Below, in pieces: positions 7,588-16,634 of a DNA stretch of 64,000 nt. Source of the DNA: Flavobacterium cauense R2A-7 (GTDB lineage Bacteria > Bacteroidota > Bacteroidia > Flavobacteriales > Flavobacteriaceae); assembly GCF_000498475.1 (NCBI RefSeq), contig NZ_AVBI01000001.1, positions 62,001 to 126,000 of the forward strand. The letters are read 5' to 3'. The stretch's first letter is position 1. The number at the start of each line of letters is the position of its first letter. Below the pieces are notes generated by a model, which was not told the DNA's origin, did no database searches, and worked only from the letters and a program-made list of their open reading frames with translations. The translations under genes and the position numbers were made by a program.

Positions 7588-10067
7588 TAGAAATAGAATC
7601 CGAATGACCCTTTAACTCCGAATTTATTGGCATCCGGCAAATTCAGATAACTGCCTCTCCAGCAGAAATCCAATCGAAAACATTTGAAAATATTCCCCAC
7701 TCCCGCGTGGTATTCCCAATATCCGTTTACCGGAGCACGGTATTCCAATCCGGAAGCATTAAGTGCAATATTTTGATCCGAAACAGAACCATACACTCCT
7801 TTTACACCAACAATTTCCCTCCAATTCAATTTTCGCAACAACGGTACTCTTGAAAACAAGCGGCCGTTAAAATGATGTTCTAAGTGAATCGAAGCGTATT
7901 CATCGGCAACGAATTCATAATAATTCATCAGGTTGTACGTGTTTTCAATCTGGAAATACGATTGGTTTCCGGGAATAACCCCCATCAAGCCCAACGGTAC
8001 TTTTCCGAAAATCTTACCGGTTTCAAAGGTTGGAAACAAGCGCCCGAAGCCACCGATCAATATTGGATGACGGTAATAGAACTGTAATTTCTGATACGAG
8101 AAATCACTGTCAAAAACCCCTTTCATGCCATGACTGTAATTCACAAAAACCCTTGGGAAATTATAATCCACCACCATTCGTTCCACTCCATGACCTACTG
8201 TTTTTCGTTTCGGGGTATAATCCACCATTAAATTAATATCGGCTTGTTTGACCTGACTCTGAATTCCTCCGTTAGCATCAAAATAATCCAGACTGAATTT
8301 TGACCAAGCCGATTTCAACGTACGATACGTTAAACCTGTCTGAATTGTCAGGTTTTTTACCGGCTCCATCTGTAGGGAAAGCATCGATAAATTAATCGAT
8401 GAAAGTTTGTCGTTATTTCCGCTTGAAAACAAAGTACTTGAAGCAAAACTTCTTCCCAAGACATCGTTGGTAGCCGTCAAACTCACTCCCAACTGTTCGA
8501 TATCCCTTCTGTTTCCGCCCGAAAGAATCAAACGGTTTTTCTTATTTAGAAGCCATTTTCCGGAAATGCCGTATTTAAACTGATGATCGTTAAAGCCGTA
8601 AGCCGTATAGCCTTCGATACGCCACATATCATTGGACCCGAAATAGGTTCTTCCACCCGCGCGCAAACGCATTCCTTCTACATTATTGTAGCCGTAAGAG
8701 GAAAATATCGGCCCGTAGTCCATCTTTAATTTCGGAATTTCGATGTAACCACTGGCTAAAATAGTCGCAACATTATAGATTCGTTTGAATTTCGGAATCG
8801 TGTTTAAAGTATCTAAAAGTCCGTAAACACTTTTCTCGTTTTTATTCAGGTTTTCAAAGCGGTTTTCCTCCCAAAATTCATCGGTTTTATTATACGCTTC
8901 GCTGTCATAATTGTCTACTTCCTGTTTGTAGAATTTATCATCTTTAGGAATATTGAATTTATGATTTCGCACTAAAGTGGTACGCTTTCCGTAAACTCCT
9001 TTTGATTTTTCTTTTTTGGAGAAACTGAAATCCGACATCATGTGATCGCGTTTCAACAGGAACACCGAATCGTTCAATACCTCAAATTCCTGTTCGATAT
9101 AAATTTCCTTTACCCAGTTGATGTTGGCACTTTTGCTGGCTTCCATGTTGATTTTCTTGATGGCCCATGTAGAATCATTTACCCAAAAATCCCCTTTAAA
9201 AGTCAGCTCGTTTTTTCTTCTCGGATAGTAAATAATATTGTAACACCATTTGTTGTCGATATAAGCACTGTCGGACAACACGTAATTGTATACATTGATT
9301 CCCGTGCGCGATAACGGACTCACGAAATCCTTATCGAAGAACTTCAGGTAATTGTTGTAAATATCGTAATCGGCATACAAATCTTTGATAAAAGTACTCA
9401 CACCATCGCCGGTACCTAAGCCCGAATTTTTATTCGCTTTTACGATTTCTTTCTTTTTCCCGTTAGTATTATCGGCGTAGACTTCACTCAACGTTTCATT
9501 GATAAAAATAGGCAGAAAGGCTTTCCCGGTTACTCTGGAGGTATCGATTCGGTCCCAGATAAATTCCATTCCTTTGAAAATCTTATTGGCTTTGAAAGCA
9601 CTGTCGATGGAATTCAGGTCAAATTCTACTTTTTCGTATTTATCGTATTGGTACTGATTGAACATATTCAGTCCGTTTTTCTTTTTACGCGCCCATATTT
9701 TTCGGAGAATATCAATGGCCGGATTGTTCTTTTTGGAGGTTTTCCCGGTGTAAATTTTCACTTCCTGAAGCTGATTATCCGGTTTGATCTGAATTTTCAT
9801 TTCCAAATCCACCGCTTTTACAAGCGTAATTTCCACGGCTTTATATCCTACAAACGAAGCCACTAACGTTTTATATGTTTTATCCGATTGCAGGTAAAAA
9901 CGTCCGTTCTCATCGGAAACCACACCTTCGGTAGAACCTTTAAAATACACGTTGGCATACCCCATCGGCTGGTTGTTTTCATCATAAACCACCCCGCCCA
10001 CTTTGGTTTGCGCCATCATGTTCACAAATGATAAAACGAAACTTAAAAACAGAAATAACTTCTTCAT
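7587..10067 (-). CDS. DUF5686/carboxypeptidase-regulatory-like outer-membrane protein
   Basis: 826 residues. Signal peptide (1-19, ends MMAQ), then a carboxypeptidase-regulatory-like beta-sandwich (about 20-105: TKVGGVVYDENNQPMGYANV), as at the start of SusC-like receptors. The rest matches the Bacteroidota family DUF5686, predicted to form an outer-membrane barrel: alternating polar/apolar strands, ending in a terminal aromatic (GSFGFYF). The role is unknown. It lacks a recognisable TonB plug domain, so I do not call it a TonB-dependent receptor. It starts just after the pdhB terminator and overlaps the downstream glycosylase gene. Confidence 0.85.
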   Translation of the reverse strand: MKKLFLFLSFVLSFVNMMAQTKVGGVVYDENNQPMGYANVYFKGSTEGVVSDENGRFYLQSDKTYKTLVASFVGYKAVEITLVKAVDLEMKIQIKPDNQLQEVKIYTGKTSKKNNPAIDILRKIWARKKKNGLNMFNQYQYDKYEKVEFDLNSIDSAFKANKIFKGMEFIWDRIDTSRVTGKAFLPIFINETLSEVYADNTNGKKKEIVKANKNSGLGTGDGVSTFIKDLYADYDIYNNYLKFFDKDFVSPLSRTGINVYNYVLSDSAYIDNKWCYNIIYYPRRKNELTFKGDFWVNDSTWAIKKINMEASKSANINWVKEIYIEQEFEVLNDSVFLLKRDHMMSDFSFSKKEKSKGVYGKRTTLVRNHKFNIPKDDKFYKQEVDNYDSEAYNKTDEFWEENRFENLNKNEKSVYGLLDTLNTIPKFKRIYNVATILASGYIEIPKLKMDYGPIFSSYGYNNVEGMRLRAGGRTYFGSNDMWRIEGYTAYGFNDHQFKYGISGKWLLNKKNRLILSGGNRRDIEQLGVSLTATNDVLGRSFASSTLFSSGNNDKLSSINLSMLSLQMEPVKNLTIQTGLTYRTLKSAWSKFSLDYFDANGGIQSQVKQADINLMVDYTPKRKTVGHGVERMVVDYNFPRVFVNYSHGMKGVFDSDFSYQKLQFYYRHPILIGGFGRLFPTFETGKIFGKVPLGLMGVIPGNQSYFQIENTYNLMNYYEFVADEYASIHLEHHFNGRLFSRVPLLRKLNWREIVGVKGVYGSVSDQNIALNASGLEYRAPVNGYWEYHAGVGNIFKCFRLDFCWRGSYLNLPDANKFGVKGSFGFYF

Positions 10068-10074
10068 AGAATTG

Positions 10075-10111
10075 TAAAAAAAAACTTCATCAGCAAATTA
10101 CTGATGAAGTT
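10075..10111 (-). terminator. Intrinsic terminator of pdhB
   Basis: An 11-bp perfect stem (10083-10093, AACTTCATCAG; 10101-10111) with a 7-base loop. On the minus strand it is followed by eight or more T. It ends pdhB transcription immediately before the DUF5686 start codon. Confidence 0.8.
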
Positions 10112-10128
10112 CAAATATAGTCATTTTA

Positions 10129-10160
10129 TTAATTGTCAATTATCAATTGATAATTATCAA
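10129..10160. repeat. AATTGTCAATTATC word-repeat spacer
   Basis: About 32 bases made almost only of the near-palindromic words AATTGTC, AATTATC and AATTGAT. A closely similar spacer lies between fbaA and accD (24631-24690). The function is unknown. Confidence 0.6.
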
Positions 10161-11141
10161 TTATTTTTTATACATCACTTTTTTAACCGCCTTGATTACA
10201 TCGTTAGCATTAGGCAACCATTCTTTCAACAAAGTTGGAGAATACGGCGCCGGAGTATCGGCAGTTGTGATTCTTTGTACCGGCGCATCCAAATAATCGA
10301 AGGCTCTTTCCTGAACCATATACGTGATTTCTGAAGCCACCGATGCAAACGGCCAAGCCTCTTCCAAAACCACCAATCTATTTGTTTTTTTCACCGAATT
10401 GATAATCGTTTCGTAATCCATCGGACGAACCGTTCTTAAATCTACGATTTCACAAGAAATACCTTCTTTAGCCAATTCCTCAGCTGCCGCTAACGCTTCT
10501 TTGATGATTTTTCCGAAAGACACAATCGTTACATCGGTTCCTTCGCGTTTGATATCGGCAACTCCTAACGGAATCGTGTAATCGCCTTCCGGCACTTCCC
10601 CTTTATCACCATACATTTGTTCCGATTCCATGAAGATTACCGGATCGTTATCACGGATAGCTGCTTTTAATAATCCTTTAGCATCATATACCGTTGATGG
10701 CACCACTACTTTTAATCCCGGAGTATTTGCAAACCAGTTTTCGAAAGCCTGAGAGTGTGTTGCCCCTAACTGACCAGCCGAAGCTGTCGGTCCGCGGAAC
10801 ACCATTGGCATAGGAAACTGTCCGGCCGACATCTGACGCATTTTTGCCGCGTTATTGATGATCTGGTCGATTCCCACCAACGAGAAATTAAACGTCATGA
10901 ATTCCACAATTGGGCGGCAACCGTTCATCGCTGAACCTACTGCAATTCCGGCGAAACCTAATTCGGCAATTGGGGTATCGATAACTCTTTTTGGTCCGAA
11001 TTCATCCAGCATTCCTTTCGAAGCTTTATAGGCTCCGTTATATTCCGCTACTTCTTCACCCATTAAATATACCGATTCGTCGCGACGCATTTCTTCGCTC
11101 ATCGCCTCACAAACCGCTTCTCTAAACTGTATCGTTCTCAT
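10161..11141 (-). CDS. pdhB: Pyruvate dehydrogenase E1 component, beta subunit
   Basis: About 326 residues from the ATG at 11141. An in-frame TTG lies six codons upstream, but MRTIQFREAVCEAM matches the family start. It is the beta half of the thiamine-diphosphate E1 heterotetramer, which decarboxylates pyruvate and passes the acetyl group to lipoyl-E2. GEEVAEYNGAYKASKG and DTPIAELGFAGIAVGSAM are the TPP-side signatures, and VVLEEAWPFASVASEI is typical of the C-terminal transketolase domain. The alpha and E2 genes are not adjacent, so the complex is encoded at separate loci. The upstream side opens on the 21-bp repeat array. Confidence 0.94.
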   Translation of the reverse strand: MRTIQFREAVCEAMSEEMRRDESVYLMGEEVAEYNGAYKASKGMLDEFGPKRVIDTPIAELGFAGIAVGSAMNGCRPIVEFMTFNFSLVGIDQIINNAAKMRQMSAGQFPMPMVFRGPTASAGQLGATHSQAFENWFANTPGLKVVVPSTVYDAKGLLKAAIRDNDPVIFMESEQMYGDKGEVPEGDYTIPLGVADIKREGTDVTIVSFGKIIKEALAAAEELAKEGISCEIVDLRTVRPMDYETIINSVKKTNRLVVLEEAWPFASVASEITYMVQERAFDYLDAPVQRITTADTPAPYSPTLLKEWLPNANDVIKAVKKVMYKK

Positions 11142-11307
11142 GTATTTTTCTTTATCCAAAAATTATTGAAAGGCAAAAATAAAAATTTTATGTTACTTAT
11201 TAGTTATATGTTAGGGATTAAGGTGAATTTATTTTGTTTTACCATTATAATGTTCGATACAAATTCATTTAACTGCCAAAGTTCCCACTGAAATTTGTTT
11301 CGCCTGT

Positions 11308-11690
11308 GTTCTGCACTGACTTGCCTTTCATCTGCATTGAGCTACTTTTCTTCTGCATCGACCTACTTATCTTCTACATTGACTTGCTTGTCTTCTGCAT
11401 CGACCTACTTCTTGTCTGCATTGCCTCACTTTCCTTCTGCATTGCTTTGCCTTTCTTCCGCATTACCCTTTCGAATTCATTTTCTGTCACGATGCATTCA
11501 TTTTCTGTCACGATGCATTTATTTTTTACCGTATTGCATTCATAACTTACCTTACCGTATTCATTATCTGACTCGGCGCATTCACTACTTGTAGTATCGC
11601 AATCATGATTTGCTTTCCCGCATTCCTTTTCTGGCTCGACGCAATTATAATTTCACCCAACGCACTCTTTTTTTAAACTGTCGCCCTTCT
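11308..11690. repeat. Degenerate tandem array, exact 21-bp period, 18 units
   Basis: GCA-type cores recur at 11313, 11334, 11355, 11376, 11397, 11418, 11439 and 11460. After one 34-base step they recur at 11494, 11515, 11536, 11557, 11578, 11599, 11620, 11641, 11662 and 11683. Apart from that step every spacing is exactly 21 bases although unit sequences diverge strongly. Units 11477-11497 and 11498-11518 are identical. The plus strand is pyrimidine-rich. The array fills the middle of the 743-base gene-free region between divergent pdhB and etfB. The flanks (11142-11307, 11691-11884) are AT-rich with no gene or clear promoter that I can support. Plus frames stay open across the array because 21 is a multiple of three, but no coding signal is seen. 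Confidence 0.9.
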
Positions 11691-11884
11691 ATTCAAAAAA
11701 ACCAAACTTCACCACTGAAAATTCTGCAATCAAATCGCGTTTCAAAACTTCACTTTTGCGTTTAATCAGAATATTTTCGCTATTCCCTGATAATTTCACA
11801 TTTATTATGCGTGCATACTATTTTATTGAAAATATTTCCTTAAATTCGTCCCTCGAAAATAATCAACTTTATAACCTTATAAAA

Positions 11885-12631
11885 ATGAAAATATTAGTTT
11901 GCATCAGCCACGTGCCTGATACTACTTCAAAAATTAACTTCATTAACGGAGATTCGGAATTTGACACTAATGGTGTTCAGTTTGTAATCAACCCAAATGA
12001 TGAGTTCGGTTTAACCAGAGCCATTTGGTTCAAAGAACAACAAGGTGCTAATGTAACTGTGGTAAACGTAGGCGGTACCGATGCAGAAGCAACTTTAAGA
12101 AAAGCGTTAGCCATTGGTGCTGACGAAGCAATCCGCGTAAACGCAAACCCTACTGACGGTTTCTTCGTGGCTAAGCAATTGGCAGAAGTTGTAAAAAACG
12201 GCGGGTACGATTTAGTGATTGCTGGTAAAGAATCGTTAGACTACAACGGTGGAATGGTTCCGGGAATGCTGGCTGCCTTAACAGGAGCAGATTTCGTAAA
12301 CTCTTGTATCGGATTGGACATCAACGGAACAACTGCAAAAGCGGTTCGTGAAATTGACGGTGGTAAAGAAACCATTGCTGCGAACTTACCGTTGGTAATC
12401 GGCGGACAAAAAGGTTTGGTGGAAGAAAAAGACCTTCGCATCCCGAACATGAGAGGTATCATGACGGCCAGAACTAAAGCGTTAACGATTTTAGAACCGG
12501 TTGGAGCGGACAACACTACAAAAGCAGTGAAATTCGAAAAACCGGCAGCAAAATCAGCCGTAAAATTGGTGAACGCGGATAACTTAGACGAATTAATCAA
12601 CTTATTACATAACGAAGCGAAAGTAATTTAA
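11885..12631 (+). CDS. etfB: Electron transfer flavoprotein, beta subunit
   Basis: 248 residues from the ATG at 11885. A longer in-frame start 129 bases upstream adds a non-homologous tail and is rejected, because MKILVCISHVPDTTSKI is the family start. EtfB binds AMP and, with EtfA, carries electrons from acyl-CoA and other dehydrogenases to the quinone pool. NPNDEFGLTRAI, ALAIGADEAIRV and DLVIAGKESLDYNGGMVPGM are characteristic. It sits directly before etfA with a 71-base spacer made of short repeated words. The ETF-quinone oxidoreductase is not in the window. Confidence 0.95.
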   Translation: MKILVCISHVPDTTSKINFINGDSEFDTNGVQFVINPNDEFGLTRAIWFKEQQGANVTVVNVGGTDAEATLRKALAIGADEAIRVNANPTDGFFVAKQLAEVVKNGGYDLVIAGKESLDYNGGMVPGMLAALTGADFVNSCIGLDINGTTAKAVREIDGGKETIAANLPLVIGGQKGLVEEKDLRIPNMRGIMTARTKALTILEPVGADNTTKAVKFEKPAAKSAVKLVNADNLDELINLLHNEAKVI

Positions 12632-12699
12632 TTACGAATTGAAAATTACGAATTACGTTTTTTTCAATCTTTTAAATCTTTCAATTTTTAAATAAAACA
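12632..12699. repeat. Word-repeat spacer between etfB and etfA
   Basis: The spacer holds AATTACGAATTGAAAATTAC and AATTACG words, then a second set (TTCAATC, TTAAATC, TTTCAAT, TTTTAAAT). It is low-complexity, with no ORF or hairpin of note. It resembles the word-repeat spacers near 10.1, 24.6 and 25.7 kb. Confidence 0.5.
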
Positions 12700-12702
12700 A
12701 AT

Positions 12703-13671
12703 ATGTCAATTTTAATATACGCGGAATCCGCAGAAGGAAAATTTAAAAAAGTAGCTTTCGAGTTGGCTTCTTATGCTAAGAAAGTTGCAGAAATGATGGG
12801 AACAACGGTTACAGCCGTTACGGTAAACGCAGGCGATGTTTCCGCTTTATCAAAATACGGAGTAGACAAAGTATTAAAAGTAACTAATGATAAATTAGCG
12901 TCTTTCAATGCCAAAGCTTACGCAGATGTTGTAAAACAGGCGGCTCAGAAAGAAGGAACCAAAGTGGTAATCCTTTCTTCAACAACCGATTCTTTATACT
13001 TAGCGCCACTTGTAGCTGTTGGGTTGAATGCAGGATATGCTTCTAACGTAGTGGCATTACCGGAAAGCACTTCGCCTTTCACTGTAAAAAGAAACGCGTT
13101 CTCTAACAAAGCGTTCAACATTACAGAAGTAACTACCGATGTAAAAGTTTTAGGAATTGCTAAAAATTCTTACGGTGTTTTCGAATCGGCTTCTTCTTTA
13201 ACGGAAGAAGATTTCACACCATCTTTAAACGATGCTGATTTCTCTGTTAAAATCGAATCGGTAGAAAAAGTAACCGGAAAAGTAACCATTGCCGATGCTG
13301 AAATCGTGGTTTCTGCAGGTCGCGGAATGAAAGGCCCTGAAAACTGGGGCATGATTGAAGAATTGGCTTCCGTTCTTGGTGCAGCAACAGCTTGTTCTAA
13401 ACCGGTATCCGATTTAGGATGGAGACCTCACAGCGAACACGTAGGACAAACCGGAAAACCGGTAGCGGCAAACTTATACATTGCCATTGGTATTTCTGGA
13501 GCGATCCAGCACATTGCCGGAATCAACTCTTCTAAAGTAAAAGTGGTTATCAACCCGGATGCTGAAGCACCTTTCTTCAAAGTAGCGGATTACGGAGTTG
13601 TAGGAGATGCTTTCCAAGTTGTTCCGCAACTAATCGAAAAATTAAAAGCTTTTAAAGCAGCGCAGCACTAA
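12703..13671 (+). CDS. etfA: Electron transfer flavoprotein, alpha subunit
   Basis: 322 residues, the normal size. It carries the FAD of the EtfAB heterodimer. The N-terminal domain (about 1-180) is the nucleotide-binding-like half. The C-terminal FAD domain starts near VSAGRGMKGPENWGMIEELA and contains DLGWRPHSEHVGQTGK, YIAIGISGAIQHIAGI and VINPDAEAPFF, the standard FAD-binding run. It is co-directional with etfB and followed by an intrinsic terminator, so etfBA is a two-gene unit. Confidence 0.95.
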   Translation: MSILIYAESAEGKFKKVAFELASYAKKVAEMMGTTVTAVTVNAGDVSALSKYGVDKVLKVTNDKLASFNAKAYADVVKQAAQKEGTKVVILSSTTDSLYLAPLVAVGLNAGYASNVVALPESTSPFTVKRNAFSNKAFNITEVTTDVKVLGIAKNSYGVFESASSLTEEDFTPSLNDADFSVKIESVEKVTGKVTIADAEIVVSAGRGMKGPENWGMIEELASVLGAATACSKPVSDLGWRPHSEHVGQTGKPVAANLYIAIGISGAIQHIAGINSSKVKVVINPDAEAPFFKVADYGVVGDAFQVVPQLIEKLKAFKAAQH

Positions 13672-13690
13672 AATTCTGCATACCTTTTAA

Positions 13691-13728
13691 AAAAAACCAT
13701 CTTATTTTTTTAAGGTGGTTTTTTTATT
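13691..13728 (+). terminator. Intrinsic terminator of etfBA
   Basis: A 14-bp stem with one G-U pair (13691-13704 with 13711-13724, AAACCATCTTA/TAAGGTGGTTT), a 6-base T loop and a T-rich tail, 19 bases after the etfA stop. Confidence 0.85.
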
Positions 13729-13909
13729 TTTTGAAGCGAAAGTTTTTCGTTTCTTTGCAATACACTATCTGACTTTGACTCTCATTTCTTACTTTTAAAG
13801 AAGATACACCGATTCAATAAGGAGATAGACGCAATTGTATTCTAATTTTATACTTTTTAAATATAATTGCCGTAAATTAGTACTATCCGTAGCAATTAAC
13901 AAACAAAAA

Positions 13910-13934
13910 CTTTGTGCCTTAGGGCCTTAGTGGC
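13910..13934 (+). repeat. Short degenerate repeat TTTGTGCC/TTAGGGCC/TTAGTGGC
   Basis: Three successive degenerate 8-mers end eight bases before the start of the bifunctional nuclease gene. From memory, variants of this phrase occur upstream of genes in many flavobacterial genomes. It could be a 5'-UTR element, but nothing in the sequence proves it. Confidence 0.45.
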
Positions 13935-13942
13935 TAAAAAAC

Positions 13943-14572
13943 ATGAGCTTAGTAAAACTAACTATAAAGGGAATTTCATACAGCCAGACTCAAAATGGCG
14001 CGTACGCATTGATTTTAAATGAAGTTGATGGCGAAAGAAAACTACCCATTGTTATTGGCGCTTTCGAAGCACAATCCATTGCGATTGCTTTGGAAAAGGA
14101 AATTCGTCCGCCAAGACCCTTAACACACGACTTATTTAAAAACTTCGCCGATCGTTTTGATATCGTGGTAAAACAGGTAATCATCCACAAATTGGTTGAC
14201 GGTGTTTTCTTCTCCAGCATTATCTGTGAAAGAGACCGTATCGAAGAAATTATCGACGCCCGTACTTCTGATGCGATTGCCTTGGCTCTACGCTTTAATG
14301 CTCCGATTTTTACTTATAAAAACATCTTGGACAAAGCGGGAATCTATCTAAAAATCAATCCTACAGAAGAAGGAAAACACCCTGAAGAGAGCGATGATCC
14401 GTTAACCAGCCCGGAAACCTTCGGATTGGTAGGCGAAGAAAAGGTAACAGGAGAATCCTATACACAATATTCCTTAGCCGAATTATACGAATTACTCGAG
14501 GCCGCCGTTCAGAATGAAGATTATGAAAAAGCTGCCAAAATTCGGGACGAAGTATCTAAAAGAGAATCATAG
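13943..14572 (+). CDS. Bifunctional nuclease (DUF151) family protein with C-terminal UVR motif
   Basis: 209 residues. The N-terminal DUF151/BFN domain (about 1-135: LPIVIGAFEAQSIAIALE, RPLTHDLF, ARTSDAIALALRFNAPI) belongs to a family with reported RNase/DNase activity in plants and a solved Thermotoga structure. The C-terminus (about 170-205: YELLEAAVQNEDYEKAAKIR) is a UVR/UvrB-UvrC interaction motif, the helical hairpin that UvrB and UvrC use to contact each other. That suggests a protein partner or a link to nucleic-acid repair. It lies 77 bases upstream of thyA in the same direction. The biochemical role is unproven. Confidence 0.85.
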   Translation: MSLVKLTIKGISYSQTQNGAYALILNEVDGERKLPIVIGAFEAQSIAIALEKEIRPPRPLTHDLFKNFADRFDIVVKQVIIHKLVDGVFFSSIICERDRIEEIIDARTSDAIALALRFNAPIFTYKNILDKAGIYLKINPTEEGKHPEESDDPLTSPETFGLVGEEKVTGESYTQYSLAELYELLEAAVQNEDYEKAAKIRDEVSKRES

Positions 14573-14649
14573 TCCGACAGCAGTTTTCCTGTGGCAGTAA
14601 ACAACAACCATTCGAATAACCAAATAACCGCAGCAACGAAGCAACAACA

Positions 14650-15474
14650 ATGAAGCAGTATTTAGATTTAGTAAAGCACGTTTTAGAAAACGGAAATCAG
14701 AAAGGCGATAGAACCGGAACGGGAACCAAAAGTGTTTTCGGGTATCAGATGCGTTTTGACTTGAGTGAAGGGTTTCCGATGGTAACTACCAAAAAACTGC
14801 ATTTAAAATCGATTATTTACGAATTGCTTTGGTTTTTGAAAGGCGACACCAATATCGCTTATTTAAAAGAAAACGGTGTAAAAATCTGGGACGAATGGGC
14901 CGATGAAAACGGCGATTTGGGTCCGGTATACGGTTATCAGTGGCGCAATTGGAATGGCGATGAAGTCGATCAGATTAAAGAACTTATCGAAATCCTAAAA
15001 CGCAATCCGAACAGCCGTCGTATGTTGGTTTCCGCTTGGAATCCTTCGGTTTTACCCGATGACAAAAAATCATTTTCCGAAAATGTTGCCAACGGAAAAG
15101 CCGCTTTGCCTCCGTGTCATGCCTTTTTCCAATTCTATGTGGCCGATGGAAAACTATCCTGTCAGTTATACCAAAGAAGCGCCGATATTTTCTTGGGCGT
15201 TCCGTTCAATATCGCTTCCTATGCCCTGTTTACCATGATGGTGGCTCAGGTTTGCGATTTGCAACCGGGTGAATTCATCCATACTTTTGGTGACGCACAC
15301 ATCTACAACAATCATATGGAGCAGTTGGAACTACAACTTTCCCGTGAACCGAAACCGCTTCCGAAAATGATTTTGAATCCGAATGTAAAAGACATCTTCG
15401 CATTTCAGTTTGAGGATTTCACATTAACCGATTACGATCCGCACCCTCACATTAAAGGGCAGGTGGCGGTTTAA
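14650..15474 (+). CDS. thyA: Thymidylate synthase
   Basis: 274 residues, close to E. coli ThyA (264). It methylates dUMP to dTMP with 5,10-methylenetetrahydrofolate and releases dihydrofolate, which the folA product encoded 2.2 kb downstream re-reduces. The nucleophile Cys156 is in [22 protein letters not shown] is the phosphate/folate loop and [20 protein letters not shown] the dUMP-binding run. The spacer before it (14601-14649) is low-complexity CAA/AACC-rich with no promoter that I can support, so it may be read through from the upstream gene. Confidence 0.97.
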   Translation: MKQYLDLVKHVLENGNQKGDRTGTGTKSVFGYQMRFDLSEGFPMVTTKKLHLKSIIYELLWFLKGDTNIAYLKENGVKIWDEWADENGDLGPVYGYQWRNWNGDEVDQIKELIEILKRNPNSRRMLVSAWNPSVLPDDKKSFSENVANGKAALPPCHAFFQFYVADGKLSCQLYQRSADIFLGVPFNIASYALFTMMVAQVCDLQPGEFIHTFGDAHIYNNHMEQLELQLSREPKPLPKMILNPNVKDIFAFQFEDFTLTDYDPHPHIKGQVAV

Positions 15475-15484
15475 ATTTCCCAGC

Positions 15485-16456
15485 ATGAAACCCGTAATCA
15501 AATTTTTTCTGCTTTTCTTGATTTGTACCAATCTTTTATACAGTCAGGAAGCTGTAGAAGTTGAGCATTTCGGGAAAAATCCGGGCAATTTAAAAATGTT
15601 TGTTTACAATCCTGTTCCAACAGAAACTACCAAAAAACCTTTGGTAATCGTTCTGCACGGTTGTACCCAAAATGCAAAAGAAGTTGCGGAATTAACCGGT
15701 TGGGACAAACTGGCAAAGAACAACAATTTTGTAGTGCTCTATCCGCAGCAAAAATTCATCAACAACCCGAATTCGTGCTTTAACTGGTTTAGGGAAAGCG
15801 ATGTTGAAAAAGGAAAAGGCGAATGCGAATCGATTTTTGAAATGATTCAATACGCAAAAATCAACTACAATATTGATTCTGATAAAATCTACATAACCGG
15901 ACTTTCCGCCGGAGCTTGCATGTCCATGGCAATGCTGGCAACTCATCCGGAAATTTTTCAAAGTGCCTCTGTTTTTTCAGGTGGCGGCTATAAAATTGCA
16001 ACTGGTTTTTTTGATGCCTTGCAAGCCATGTCGGGTAAAAAAAATTACACTCAGAACGAACTTACCAAAGTAATTAAAGAGCAGAATCCAGAATACAAAG
16101 GCGCTTACCCTACGCTTATCATTTATCATGGGAAAGATGATGGTCTTGTTAATTATAAAAACGCTTCGGTTGTTGTCAGTCAGTGGGCAGGTATTCAAAA
16201 CATCGACACCATCCCTGATAAAACAGAAAATTCCTTTATGGGCATTAACGACATCTGCAGAAAAGAATTTCAAGACTCAGCCGGCCATCCTAAAATAATT
16301 TTGTACGAAGTTGCCAATTTAGGACATAAATTACTGATAAACCCAGGAGAAAAAGAAGAGGAAGGCGGAAAAAAAGGCCGCTCTTCTGTAGAGAAAGGTT
16401 TTCATTCCACTTATCAGACCGCCAAAGAGTTCGGTTTGCTCACGTTAAAACCATAA
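15485..16456 (+). CDS. Secreted alpha/beta-hydrolase, PHB-depolymerase-type esterase
   Basis: 323 residues with a signal peptide (1-20, ends LLYSQ). The esterase PHB-type family fold is shown by LVIVLHGCTQNAKEVAELTGW (oxyanion loop), FVVLYPQQ, the nucleophile elbow GLSAGA, an acidic residue in YHGKDDGLVN and the His in NLGHKLL. Relatives include poly(3-hydroxybutyrate) depolymerases, feruloyl esterases and acetylxylan esterases; substrate cannot be inferred. Three Cys-containing segments (CFNW, GKGECES, DICRKE) could form disulphides in the periplasm. It starts 10 bases after thyA, so the two may be co-transcribed although unrelated. Confidence 0.85.
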   Translation: MKPVIKFFLLFLICTNLLYSQEAVEVEHFGKNPGNLKMFVYNPVPTETTKKPLVIVLHGCTQNAKEVAELTGWDKLAKNNNFVVLYPQQKFINNPNSCFNWFRESDVEKGKGECESIFEMIQYAKINYNIDSDKIYITGLSAGACMSMAMLATHPEIFQSASVFSGGGYKIATGFFDALQAMSGKKNYTQNELTKVIKEQNPEYKGAYPTLIIYHGKDDGLVNYKNASVVVSQWAGIQNIDTIPDKTENSFMGINDICRKEFQDSAGHPKIILYEVANLGHKLLINPGEKEEEGGKKGRSSVEKGFHSTYQTAKEFGLLTLKP

Positions 16457-16634
16457 CACTTATTTGTACGCAGAAAATTTATCAATCGGTTGAGAATTAA
16501 AAAGCAGCTTAAAAATTACGATTGAATTACAACCAAAAAAGCCTCAAAATCATTGAAAAACTTTCCCATATAAGCAGATAATTTGCTAACTTTAATCGGA
16601 TTACGTGAAATCCCTGTTAAAACAGAAACCATTT

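Noticed and set aside
7587-10067. TonB-dependent receptor
   Set aside because: It shares the carboxypeptidase-regulatory-like N-terminal domain, but no plug domain or TonB box is seen and the rest fits DUF5686.
11308-11690. CRISPR array reading of the 21-bp repeats
   Set aside because: No separate repeat and spacer parts: the whole unit is repeated and degenerate, the period is too short, and no cas gene is present.
11756-11884. N-terminal extension of etfB by 43 codons
   Set aside because: The extension has no relation to the EtfB family; the family start is the ATG at 11885.
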